Source of the DNA: Cytophagaceae bacterium
Lineage (GTDB): Bacteria > Bacteroidota > Bacteroidia > Cytophagales > Spirosomataceae
Length of the DNA: 64,000 bases
Assembly: GCA_027486845.1 (NCBI GenBank)
Contig: JAIXOL010000077.1
Span: 40,172 to 104,171 of the forward strand
Reading direction: 5' to 3'
In this document: piece after piece, positions 32,349 to 39,969 of the stretch
Position numbering within the stretch: position 1 is the first letter of the stretch
How the letters are laid out: each line of letters begins with the position of its first letter
Made by a program: the position numbers and the translations under genes
The notes under the pieces: model-generated
Told to the model about the DNA's origin: nothing
Seen by the model: only the letters and a program-made list of their open reading frames with translations
Databases searched by the model: none

Positions 32349-35120
32349 TAGTATAAATAAACCCATCAAAACCAAGCCAATTCCGCCAAAAAACCACCAA
32401 ATCCAGTTAGTTTCGACAATGGCCTCTGGCTTGCCAACCAATATCAAAGGTGACCAATAAAATGGGTGAGAAAGTACCAAATCTTTGCGGTGTTTGTTCA
32501 GATAATTAAGTTTTGCCGTTCGTAATGCTTCATCTTTAGGCTTGCCGTTTTCTACCAAAGTTATAAAATCTTTAATAATTTCCGAAGTTTCGGAGCTACT
32601 TGTGAGTTTCCAAAGGCTCATCGCTACCGATTGGCAACCTGCGTGCAAAAATGCCCTCGAAAGGTTCATTACGCCTTCGCCATTACTCAAAATTCCTACG
32701 CCTGTTTCACAGGCATCTAAAATTGCTAACTCAGCAGGAATATTGCGGGCATAAATATCATGCACAAAAAGACTGTCTTTCTCGAATGCCATATAAGACT
32801 CCATCGGGTCGGTGGGCGATGCTCCTGCGTGCATCGAAAGGTGCAAAATTTTTGTGTGATTTTGTGATTGAATATCAAAGTTCTGCTTACTCGCAGATGT
32901 TTTTACGAATGATTCACCCGAAAATAATTTCGATAAAAAGCTAACATTTGCCTGATTATTCGGCAAATCTAAAGGTTTTTTATACTTTGGGGCAAAGCCA
33001 ATGTATTTTTTTGAGAGTGATTTGTCAGTTTTTGGAATTGTATTTTTCCAATTCATTGTAGCCGATGGCAAATAGCCAATCGTGTAGTATTCGAGCAGAT
33101 AGATTTGCGTTTCTTTTAATTTTTTTGGTTTTCTGACAAGCAAACTTTCAAACGGAATGTAATTAAGTTCGGCATCAAGTATTAATTCAATATTTTCAAT
33201 TTTGTTTGAACGTATAATTTTATTGATATTTTCAAGAAATAAGATATTATAAATTCCCAACGATAAATCTATATAATTTGATGAAACTGATTTTTGAATA
33301 ATTTTATTTTTGAAAGTTAAAATATTTTGTTTGAAATCGGCAGGAAGATTTTGCTTGAAAAAATGAGTTTCTTTTTGAGTAATTAGAAAAGTAAAAAGCG
33401 TATTTTTATCAATAAAATATTCAATAATTGCCTGACTATTAGGTAATTGTGAGCTTATTTCTTTTGTGGAAATAAGTTCGGTGTCGTATTTGAATTTATA
33501 ATATTCGGGGTAATCGTCTTTAAATGTTTCCTTCAATTTTTTCAAATTATCGCTGGTTTCTAAGAGTTTTGCTCGCCATTGAGCCTCTAAGTTTTCATTT
33601 TTTTTGCCATCACGATAAATCAAACTTTCAAAAATAGTGATGTCTTTTTCTAATTTTTGCTCTTTTGCTAATAATGCCGTCGGGACACCGTTGAAATTTA
33701 ATTTTTGAGCTGATTTAATGGCTTCATATAAAACGATAGATTTGTTACTTTCTGAAAAAAGAAAAGCTGTTTCGATGTATTTTTTATCATTCTTTACTTG
33801 ATAAAGCTGATAAGCCATACCGATTGCCACCCCCATTATTTCGTGGGTTTTATTTCCTAAAAACAATTTTGAATCTTCCAAAGTATATTTATTACGCTGA
33901 TAGTCAATTATTTGCAAATAATCTTTGGCTGTTGCAATACCTGCCTCTAAGTAAAGCAATTGATGCGTTTGAAGGTAGGCTCTTTGTAAAGTTTCGAGTT
34001 TAAGCTTCATTATAGTTTGTGCTTCAACAGGATAAATCAATGCTTCGGCACTCGGATTTTGGCTAAAATCTTTGCTCAAAAAATCCTTGCTCAACTCAAC
34101 AAATGCCTTTTGAAAGTATGACAAAGCCTCTATGTTTTTATTCATCAAACTCAAAATATTTCCCTTTGTACTCAAGCATAAGGCTTTTTCTCTTTTCAAA
34201 GGCTTTTTTTCAATGTTTACTAAAGCTGAATCTACGTAAATATTAGCTTGTACTAAATTTCTTTGCTCAATTGCAATCTTGCTCATTTGCCTATACGAAC
34301 GAGCCAATTGATTTAGTTTGGCTTTTTCGAGCTGCATTTTTAAGGCTTTTTGAATAAAAATTTCTGCCGAATCAAGTTTTTTAGTTTTTTCCAAATGAAT
34401 GACCGAAATAGCGGTATAAATGGCTATAAATGAGGTAGAAATATCAATTTTCTTGGCGATGGGCGTAAATAAATCTAATGCTTTCTGAAAATATATTTTA
34501 CTAATTTCGGCATTGCCCAAACGATTGTTTGTTAGGGCAATATTATGGTAAGTATTGGCTATTTCTGACTGGGTGTCAATATTTTTCGTGTCGGTTTTAG
34601 AATAATGATAAAGAGCTTGTTGATAATATTTGAGAGCCGTTGTATATTCTCCCTGTCGCATGGCGATTGTACCTTTATTATTAAGTAAAACTGCGATATT
34701 TAGGTGGTAGGAGGGGCTATTTTTGGGTAAGAATTGTTCGGCTTTTTCATAATAAAAATTAGCTTTTTCAAAGTCTGCTTTATATTCATACGTGCCGCCC
34801 AAATACGTAAAGGCCGTTGAAGTTTGTTCGTTTTTGTATTTGAGCAATGGAAGTAGTTTTTTTTCGCATCTAACAAAATCTTCTCTTTTTTCGATATTTA
34901 TATACAACACAAAAAGATAATTATACCACTCAATGCAGGTCGAAGTGTCTTTTTTAGCTGCTTCTATAGCAATTATCTTTTCTGTCAAAGAAATAGATTT
35001 GAGTATTTTACCGCTAGCACCAAACTTTTTGGCTTGTATTTTCAGTTTTTCAAGGTTTTGGTCTTGCGAGAATCCCGAAAAAGAAAATATAAATAACAAA
35101 AAGAATAGGCGAAAGGTCAT
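32328..35120 (-). CDS. Membrane-anchored TPR-CHAT (caspase-like) protease
   Basis: A 930-residue protein. Order: signal peptide (1-18, FLLFIFSFSGFSQ), tetratricopeptide-like helices over about 20-420 (NNKGTIAMRQGEYTTALKYY is one clear unit), a linker, then a CHAT domain with the catalytic pair His764 in ILHLSMHAG and Cys804 in ILDACETG, and GEGVMNLSRAFLHAGC. A single transmembrane helix at about 905-923 is followed by a basic tail, KKTRHN. The protease should therefore face the periplasm, tethered to a membrane. CHAT proteins are separase/caspase-like peptidases cutting specific targets. Placed between glycine-zipper and barrel genes of the ECF regulon. Its substrate is unknown. Confidence 0.88.
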   Translation of the reverse strand: MTFRLFFLLFIFSFSGFSQDQNLEKLKIQAKKFGASGKILKSISLTEKIIAIEAAKKDTSTCIEWYNYLFVLYINIEKREDFVRCEKKLLPLLKYKNEQTSTAFTYLGGTYEYKADFEKANFYYEKAEQFLPKNSPSYHLNIAVLLNNKGTIAMRQGEYTTALKYYQQALYHYSKTDTKNIDTQSEIANTYHNIALTNNRLGNAEISKIYFQKALDLFTPIAKKIDISTSFIAIYTAISVIHLEKTKKLDSAEIFIQKALKMQLEKAKLNQLARSYRQMSKIAIEQRNLVQANIYVDSALVNIEKKPLKREKALCLSTKGNILSLMNKNIEALSYFQKAFVELSKDFLSKDFSQNPSAEALIYPVEAQTIMKLKLETLQRAYLQTHQLLYLEAGIATAKDYLQIIDYQRNKYTLEDSKLFLGNKTHEIMGVAIGMAYQLYQVKNDKKYIETAFLFSESNKSIVLYEAIKSAQKLNFNGVPTALLAKEQKLEKDITIFESLIYRDGKKNENLEAQWRAKLLETSDNLKKLKETFKDDYPEYYKFKYDTELISTKEISSQLPNSQAIIEYFIDKNTLFTFLITQKETHFFKQNLPADFKQNILTFKNKIIQKSVSSNYIDLSLGIYNILFLENINKIIRSNKIENIELILDAELNYIPFESLLVRKPKKLKETQIYLLEYYTIGYLPSATMNWKNTIPKTDKSLSKKYIGFAPKYKKPLDLPNNQANVSFLSKLFSGESFVKTSASKQNFDIQSQNHTKILHLSMHAGASPTDPMESYMAFEKDSLFVHDIYARNIPAELAILDACETGVGILSNGEGVMNLSRAFLHAGCQSVAMSLWKLTSSSETSEIIKDFITLVENGKPKDEALRTAKLNYLNKHRKDLVLSHPFYWSPLILVGKPEAIVETNWIWWFFGGIGLVLMGLFILKKTRHN

Positions 35121-35189
35121 AAAAGTTAGTTTTTGGCAAAATAGGTAAAAGTATTAGATGTTTCCAATTTTGAGGAGTAAAAATAAAAA

Positions 35190-35228
35190 AAACTCAGCAC
35201 CTTAGATTTTATCCAAGATGCTGAGTTT
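35190..35228. terminator. Hairpin terminator
   Basis: AAACTCAGCA at 35190-35199 pairs with TGCTGAGTTT at 35219-35228, behind the barrel gene and upstream of the CHAT gene. Confidence 0.82.
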
Positions 35229-35246
35229 AATTACTTGAAACAATTA

Positions 35247-35810
35247 TTATTTTTTACCAAAATAATACCTCAAGCCAACATTAAGTTTACCATTGTTTCC
35301 TGATGCCAAGTACCCAGAAGTGCTTCCTGCAGTGTAGCGTGCTTGTAGGCTAATTGGTGCTTTTGGAATTTTGATTGATGTTTCAACGAGCCAGTTGAAG
35401 CCACCTCTTTCAAAGGCCTGATTGTTGTTGAGCGTAATTGCTTTTCCGTTGTCAGTCGCTTTGAGCAAGTAACGATACGAAGCCCCAGCCCCGATGCTAA
35501 AATTAGGTGTAAAGTTAAAACTCAAACTTAGTGGAACTTCAATATTTTGGAGTTTTACACCATTTATTTTACCTGATGAATATTGAATTTGTCCTGCTAC
35601 CGAAACTGGATTACTCCGAGGCGTTGTCAGACCCAATTCAGCATAATAAGCTGTATTTTGTTGATTGGAAAGAATAATGACACCACCTCCACCAGTTTTG
35701 ATGATTCTGAACTCACTTGTGTCGCCTGTGCTACCTTTAGGCCCACCTTGTGCTATCAAATTTATTTGTGTAAGTAATAAAATTCCTAATGCATGTAATA
35801 TTTTTTTCAT
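35247..35810 (-). CDS. Small outer-membrane beta-barrel-like protein
   Basis: The start is set at 35810, where MKKILHALGILLLTQINLIAQ is a signal peptide; the 42 upstream codons cover the promoter. The 187-residue product is made of amphipathic strands (VPLSLSFNFTPNFSIGAGAS, RGGFNWLVETSIKIP, ISLQARYTAG) and ends LNVGLRYYFGKK, with a terminal aromatic strand as in outer-membrane barrels. Function unknown. It carries the GTTTACC promoter of the sigma regulon. Confidence 0.65.
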   Translation of the reverse strand: MKKILHALGILLLTQINLIAQGGPKGSTGDTSEFRIIKTGGGGVIILSNQQNTAYYAELGLTTPRSNPVSVAGQIQYSSGKINGVKLQNIEVPLSLSFNFTPNFSIGAGASYRYLLKATDNGKAITLNNNQAFERGGFNWLVETSIKIPKAPISLQARYTAGSTSGYLASGNNGKLNVGLRYYFGKK

Positions 35811-35831
35811 TGCTTTAATTTTTATGTTTAT

Positions 35832-35867
35832 GCAGTATGAATGTTGTTTGGTTGGAAAGGTAAACAG
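35832..35867 (-). promoter_or_regulatory. ECF-type promoter of the beta-barrel gene
   Basis: On the minus strand, CTGTTTACC (35867-35859), a 19-nt spacer and CATACTGC (35839-35832), 22 nt before the ATG. Downstream box and spacing almost match the promoter at 31503-31538. Confidence 0.7.
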
Positions 35868-35927
35868 TTTTTTTGAAATAAATAATTTGAGAAAGCAATT
35901 ACTCATTTTTGATAAGATTTTGATAAA

Positions 35928-35959
35928 AAAAGCCATCTATTTGGATATAGATGGCTTTT
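35928..35959. terminator. Rho-independent terminator of the suc operon
   Basis: AAAAGCCATCTAT at 35928-35940 pairs with ATAGATGGCTTTT at 35947-35959. It lies just behind lpdA. Confidence 0.88.
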
Positions 35960-35988
35960 AAGAAGCAAACTAATGAATCAATCTATCT

Positions 35989-37389
35989 TTACAAATGAAT
36001 CGCACGATTAGCAGTTGCTGCTAAAGCGGCTTCTTTCAAGGCTTCCATGTATGTCGGGTGAGCGTGCGAAATACGGGCGATGTCTTCGGCACTGGCTCTA
36101 AATTCCATCGCTGTAACGGCCTCGGCAATCATATCGGCAGCTCTTGCACCGATGATATGTACACCCAAAATTTCGTCAGTAGAAGTATCGGCCAAAACTT
36201 TTACTAAACCATCTGTATCGCCACTGGCAGTTGCACGACCAAGAGCTTTGAATGGAAAACTACCAGCTTTGTAAGCTACGCCTTTGGCTTTTAGTTCTTC
36301 TTCGGTTGCACCAACTGAAGCAACTTCTGGCCAAGTATAAACTACGCCAGGAATAAGATTATAGTTGATATGTGGTTTTTGTCCAGCCATAACTTCTGCT
36401 ACAAAAACACCTTCTTCTTCGGCTTTGTGGGCGAGCATTGCTCCACGAACTACGTCACCGATGGCGAAAATGCCTTTTACGTTTGTTTCCAAAGTGTGTT
36501 CGTCAACTACAACTTTGCCTCGGTCAGTTGCTACGCCAACGGCTTCTAAATTCAAGCCATCAACATAAGCACGGCGACCGATACAAACCAAGCAATAATC
36601 ACCTTTGATTTCTACCGCTTTTCCATCAGCACCTTCACCAGTTACGGTCACTTCTTCGCCTGAGTTTTCAATTTTTGTTACTTTCGTATTGAAGAAGAAA
36701 TCTGCTCCGAGTTTTTTGATTGATTTTTGTAATTCTTTGCCCATCGTTTTATCCATTGTCGGAATCATCGAATCGGCAAATTCTACAAACGAAACTTTTG
36801 CACCCAAACGGGCATAAACTGAGCCTAATTCAGCACCAATTACACCTGCACCGATAACGATTAAATGTTTTGGAATTTCAGTTAAACTCAGAGCTTCTGT
36901 GCTTGTGATAATGCGTTTCTTATCATAATTCATGAAAGGCAAAATCGTTGGTTTCGAGCCAGTTGCAATGATTACTTGTTGAGCCGTGATTGTTTCTTCC
37001 GAACCATCAGTTTTTGTTATTTTGATGGTGTTTTTGTCAACAAACGAGCCAAGACCATTGTGAACAGTAATCTTGTTTTTCTTCATCAAGAAATTGATAC
37101 CTGCGTTCATTTTCTCGACAACACCATTCTTGCGACCAATCATTTTACCAAGATTGGCAATCGGTGCTGAAATTTCGATGCCATGCTCAGCAAAGTGGTG
37201 AGCAGCATTATAGAAATGCTCTGAAGAGTCGAGGAGGGCTTTTGATGGAATACATCCAACGTTCAGACACGTTCCCCCCAGAACACTGTATTTTTCGATA
37301 ATGGCAACTTTTTTGCCCAATTGTGCCGAGCGAATCGCCGCCACATACCCTCCAGGCCCTGAGCCTATTACTACTACGTCGTATTGCAT
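35989..37389 (-). CDS. lpdA: Dihydrolipoyl dehydrogenase (E3)
   Basis: A 466-residue flavoprotein that reoxidises the lipoyl arms of the 2-oxoglutarate (and other 2-oxoacid) dehydrogenase complexes with NAD. FAD motif VIGSGPGGYVAAIRSAQLG at 7-25; redox-active Cys pair in GGTCLNVGCIPSKALL; NAD motif VIGAGVIGAELGSVYARLG; second FAD motif GIFAIGDVV; C-terminal catalytic HAHPTYMEA. It is the last gene of the sucA-sucB-lpdA group, separated from sucB by the MNT/HEPN cassette. Confidence 0.95.
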   Translation of the reverse strand: MQYDVVVIGSGPGGYVAAIRSAQLGKKVAIIEKYSVLGGTCLNVGCIPSKALLDSSEHFYNAAHHFAEHGIEISAPIANLGKMIGRKNGVVEKMNAGINFLMKKNKITVHNGLGSFVDKNTIKITKTDGSEETITAQQVIIATGSKPTILPFMNYDKKRIITSTEALSLTEIPKHLIVIGAGVIGAELGSVYARLGAKVSFVEFADSMIPTMDKTMGKELQKSIKKLGADFFFNTKVTKIENSGEEVTVTGEGADGKAVEIKGDYCLVCIGRRAYVDGLNLEAVGVATDRGKVVVDEHTLETNVKGIFAIGDVVRGAMLAHKAEEEGVFVAEVMAGQKPHINYNLIPGVVYTWPEVASVGATEEELKAKGVAYKAGSFPFKALGRATASGDTDGLVKVLADTSTDEILGVHIIGARAADMIAEAVTAMEFRASAEDIARISHAHPTYMEALKEAALAATANRAIHL

Positions 37390-37435
37390 ATTTTTGTTTA
37401 TCTCTTTTATGAGATGAATAATATTTTTACCAAAT

Positions 37436-37642
37436 TTATTCTTTCGGTCGTTTGAAAATCAAAACTATATCGCCATTTTCATGACGAACATCACCTGTAA
37501 ATGATTAACTGGCGAGTTCCCAACCATCATTACCATAATCTCTTAAAATATCTTCTAATAAATCTACTTTCAATCTAACAGAAGCTAATCCTTCCATCTG
37601 AAAGGCGGGTAGAGTTACTGTTCTATATTCCCATTTAGTCAT
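37436..37642 (-). pseudogene. DUF4177-like small gene with in-frame stop
   Basis: From ATG at 37642 the frame reads MTKWEYRTVTLPAFQ, then LLEDILRDYGNDGWELAS and meets TAA at 37505-37507. The same frame continues after the stop as SFTGDVRHENGDIVLIFKRP to a second stop at 37436-37438, exactly what a full DUF4177 protein (WEYK... DGWELV... IFKR) would look like. So either a 45-residue truncated product is made or the gene is dead. Its ATG overlaps the end of the HEPN frame (ATGACTAA), so it belongs to that cassette. Confidence 0.6.
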
Positions 37643-38019
37643 AATTCAAACGTTTTTTCATTTCTTCCACAAATTTCTTGGCTTCGTCAATGCAAGGTTC
37701 TATTTGCTCTTGGCTAAATTTGGTTCTTATTTTATAATCAGCATCTTCCCTTTGATTGAGCAAACGATTAAGCACTTCGCCAAGTTTAGCTTCAAATACC
37801 CTTGGCTGAATGTAATGCTTATGAAATTGACTTTTGACCCCTGAATGAGTATGTGCTAAAATACTATCATTAATAAAAACAGCCCTAATTGTATTAAAAC
37901 AAGCATAATAAATTCTGTTAGCAACGGTATTCCAAAAGCCACCTTTAGCAAGATAATCTGATTCGACTAAAATTTTCAAGGTAATATTTTATGAGTTCTT
38001 TCTTATCGTCGGATGTCAT
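37635..38019 (-). pseudogene. HEPN-domain gene (UPF0332 type), frameshifted near its start
   Basis: An ATG at 38019 overlaps the stop of the nucleotidyltransferase gene (ATGA) and encodes MTSDDKKELIKYYLEN, a typical N-terminus of UPF0332 HEPN proteins, but that frame stops after 24 codons. The body of the protein (SDYLAKGGFWNTVANRIYYA, then CFNTIRAVF and a C-terminal helix) lies in the plus-one frame from about 37975 to 37635, whose only start is TTG at 37979. A one-base shift in the AAAATTTTA stretch joins them. I see no RX4-6H RNase motif. Could be a sequencing error, or translation from the TTG (114 residues). Confidence 0.6.
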
Positions 38020-38333
38020 ATTTCTATACCTTCAATGGCAACGTTTTGATAAAATGGGTCAAAGTTTTTATATTTTTCCCAATCATTTTTATGCTCTACA
38101 GTTGTATATAAAGCTGCATTTGTGGTTAGCTCAATATCGTAATAAAATTTATTTCTTAATGAAGCTACCATTTGCCAATCGAATTTTTTGTTAGTAATTA
38201 TCATAAAATCCCAATCAGAGTCTTTTCTGTTGTCGCCACGAGCTCTTGACCCAAAGAGTAAAATCTTTGCATCAGGGTCAAAATCATGTACGACAGTTTT
38301 GACCTTTTTAAAAAGAGATTTTCGCTGTATCAT
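38016..38333 (-). CDS. MNT-type nucleotidyltransferase
   Basis: A 105-residue minimal nucleotidyltransferase. LLFGSRARGD with Gly28-Ser29 and DSDWDF with Asp40 and Asp42 form the catalytic centre. In MNT-HEPN pairs the enzyme acts as antitoxin, modifying the HEPN protein. It starts 12 nt after sucB and overlaps the HEPN start by 4 nt. The presence of intact MNT with a damaged HEPN partner fits a decaying toxin-antitoxin-like unit. Confidence 0.85.
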   Translation of the reverse strand: MIQRKSLFKKVKTVVHDFDPDAKILLFGSRARGDNRKDSDWDFMIITNKKFDWQMVASLRNKFYYDIELTTNAALYTTVEHKNDWEKYKNFDPFYQNVAIEGIEI

Positions 38334-38345
38334 AAACTTAATTGT

Positions 38346-39887
38346 TTACACACCCAACAACATTCTCGTAGGGTCTTCTAAGAGTTGTTTTACTCTTACT
38401 AAGAAACTAACCGAATCTTTACCGTCGATAGTGCGGTGGTCATAGCTAAGAGCTACGTACATAATCGGACGAACTACAATTTCGCCATTTACTACCACTG
38501 CACGTTCAACAATATTGTGCATACCCAAAATAGCTGATTGTGGAGCGTTGATGATTGGTGTAGAAAGCATCGAACCGAAAATACCACCATTGGTGATAGT
38601 GAATGTTCCGCCTGTCATTTCTTCAATCGTCAGTTTGTTTTCTCTTGCTTTTCCTGCCAAACGAACAACTTCTGCCTCGATTTGAGCGAAGTTCAATTTT
38701 TCAGCACTGCGAATCACTGGCACAACTAAACCACGTGGAGCTGAAACTGCAATTGCGATGTCGGCATAGTCATTGAAAACGATTTCATCGCCGTCAATGT
38801 ATGAATTTACCAACGGGAATTCCTTCAATGCAATCGCACACGCTTTCGTGAAGAATGACATGAAGCCTAAGCCTACGCCATGAACTTCTTTGAATTTATC
38901 TTTATATTTTCCTCTCAACTCCATGATTGGCTTCATATCAACCTCGTTGAAGGTTGTGAGCATTGCTGTTTCTTGTTTTACGGCAACTAAGCGTTTAGCA
39001 ATAGTTTTACGCAATGAAGTCATTTTTTCACGACGAGAAACTCTTCCTCCTTCAGTAGCAGGTGTTGTTGGTGCAGGAGTTGCCGCTGGTTTTGCTGCTT
39101 GTAATGCTGGAGTTGCTACTGGTTTTTCAGCTTTTACGGCATCATCTTTTGTGATACGTCCACCAATGCCTGTACCTTGAACGCTTGCTGCATCAATACC
39201 TTTTTCAGCCAAAACTTTAGCTGCTACTGGTGATGGATGGCCTGCGGCATAGCTTTCTGAGTTCTGAATTTCAGGGGCTGCACTTGGTGCTTGTTGGCTT
39301 GCTACTGCTACACCACCTACTGCTATTCTTGCTACAACTCCACCAATTGGCACCACTTGTCCTGCTTGGGCAACGATTGTCAATACACCGTTTTCTGGTG
39401 AAGGCAATTCAAATGTTGCTTTATCTGACTCAAGTTCGCAGATAACTTCGTCCATTTTCACGGTATCGCCTTCTTTTTTGCTCCAAGCGGCAATCGTTAC
39501 TTCTGAAATTGATTCGCCAACTGCTGGCACAACTACGTCAATAACTTTGCTTGCTACGACTATAACTGCTTGGCTTTCAGCTTTTGGAACTTCCACAGCG
39601 GCAGGAGTTTCAATAATTGCCGATAGCTGATTGCCGACTGCCGACTGCTCATTTTGACTTTCAATTTTACATATCAAGGCTCCAATTGGAAGTGTTGTTC
39701 CTTCTGGGGCTACTATTCTTAGAATTCCGTCGGCTTCGGCGGGTAGTTCGAATGTTGCTTTATCAGACTCAAGTTCACAGATAATTTCATCCATTTTGAC
39801 TAAATCACCTTCTTTTTTTGTCCATGAAGCGATGGTTACTTCGCTTACTGATTCGCCCACCGAAGGGACTTTCATTTCTATTGCCAT
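38346..39887 (-). CDS. sucB: 2-oxoglutarate dehydrogenase E2, dihydrolipoyl succinyltransferase with two lipoyl domains
   Basis: TCA-cycle enzyme core transferring succinyl groups to CoA. Two lipoyl domains, with [10 protein letters not shown] lipoyl-Lys at 43 and 156, are followed by an E3-binding domain ([20 protein letters not shown], about 219-252), a Pro/Ala linker, and the catalytic domain ending in [10 protein letters not shown] (His484, Asp488). E. coli SucB (405 residues) has one lipoyl domain, so this 513-residue form has one extra. The linker between the lipoyl domains (80-91, [12 protein letters not shown]) and the next one (205-212) are encoded by 7-nt-periodic DNA. Follows sucA by 82 nt. 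Confidence 0.94.
   Translation of the reverse strand: MAIEMKVPSVGESVSEVTIASWTKKEGDLVKMDEIICELESDKATFELPAEADGILRIVAPEGTTLPIGALICKIESQNEQSAVGNQLSAIIETPAAVEVPKAESQAVIVVASKVIDVVVPAVGESISEVTIAAWSKKEGDTVKMDEVICELESDKATFELPSPENGVLTIVAQAGQVVPIGGVVARIAVGGVAVASQQAPSAAPEIQNSESYAAGHPSPVAAKVLAEKGIDAASVQGTGIGGRITKDDAVKAEKPVATPALQAAKPAATPAPTTPATEGGRVSRREKMTSLRKTIAKRLVAVKQETAMLTTFNEVDMKPIMELRGKYKDKFKEVHGVGLGFMSFFTKACAIALKEFPLVNSYIDGDEIVFNDYADIAIAVSAPRGLVVPVIRSAEKLNFAQIEAEVVRLAGKARENKLTIEEMTGGTFTITNGGIFGSMLSTPIINAPQSAILGMHNIVERAVVVNGEIVVRPIMYVALSYDHRTIDGKDSVSFLVRVKQLLEDPTRMLLGV
39254..39274. repeat. Heptamer-periodic tract within sucB, second linker
   Basis: Three 7-mers (TTTCTGA, GTTCTGA, ATTTCAG) encode residues about 205-212 of SucB, in the linker between the second lipoyl domain and the E3-binding domain. 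Short, so chance is possible. Confidence 0.4.
39616..39650. repeat. Heptamer-periodic tract within sucB, first linker
   Basis: Five 7-mers (ATTGCCG, ATAGCTG, ATTGCCG, ACTGCCG, ACTGCTC) encode residues 80-91 in the linker between the two lipoyl domains. Because 7 is not a multiple of 3, each unit is read in a different frame, so the protein shows no repeat although the DNA does. Confidence 0.6.
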
Positions 39888-39969
39888 GATGATTCTATTT
39901 TTCTACTGCTGTTTTTTCTTTTTTATTATATTACAACATTTTCTAAAACTAACTTAGTTGCCGCTGGTA

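Noticed and set aside
31600..35120. Bacterial gasdermin plus CHAT-type protease defence pair
   Set aside because: The 233-residue protein has a signal peptide and no N-terminal Cys or gasdermin-like fold evidence, and the CHAT protein is exported with a C-terminal anchor. Known bacterial gasdermin pairs are cytoplasmic.
35120..35160. TTTTACCTATTTTG upstream of the CHAT gene as an ECF promoter
   Set aside because: It lacks the GTTTACC core and is too close to the start codon. It may be a degenerate primary-sigma box instead.
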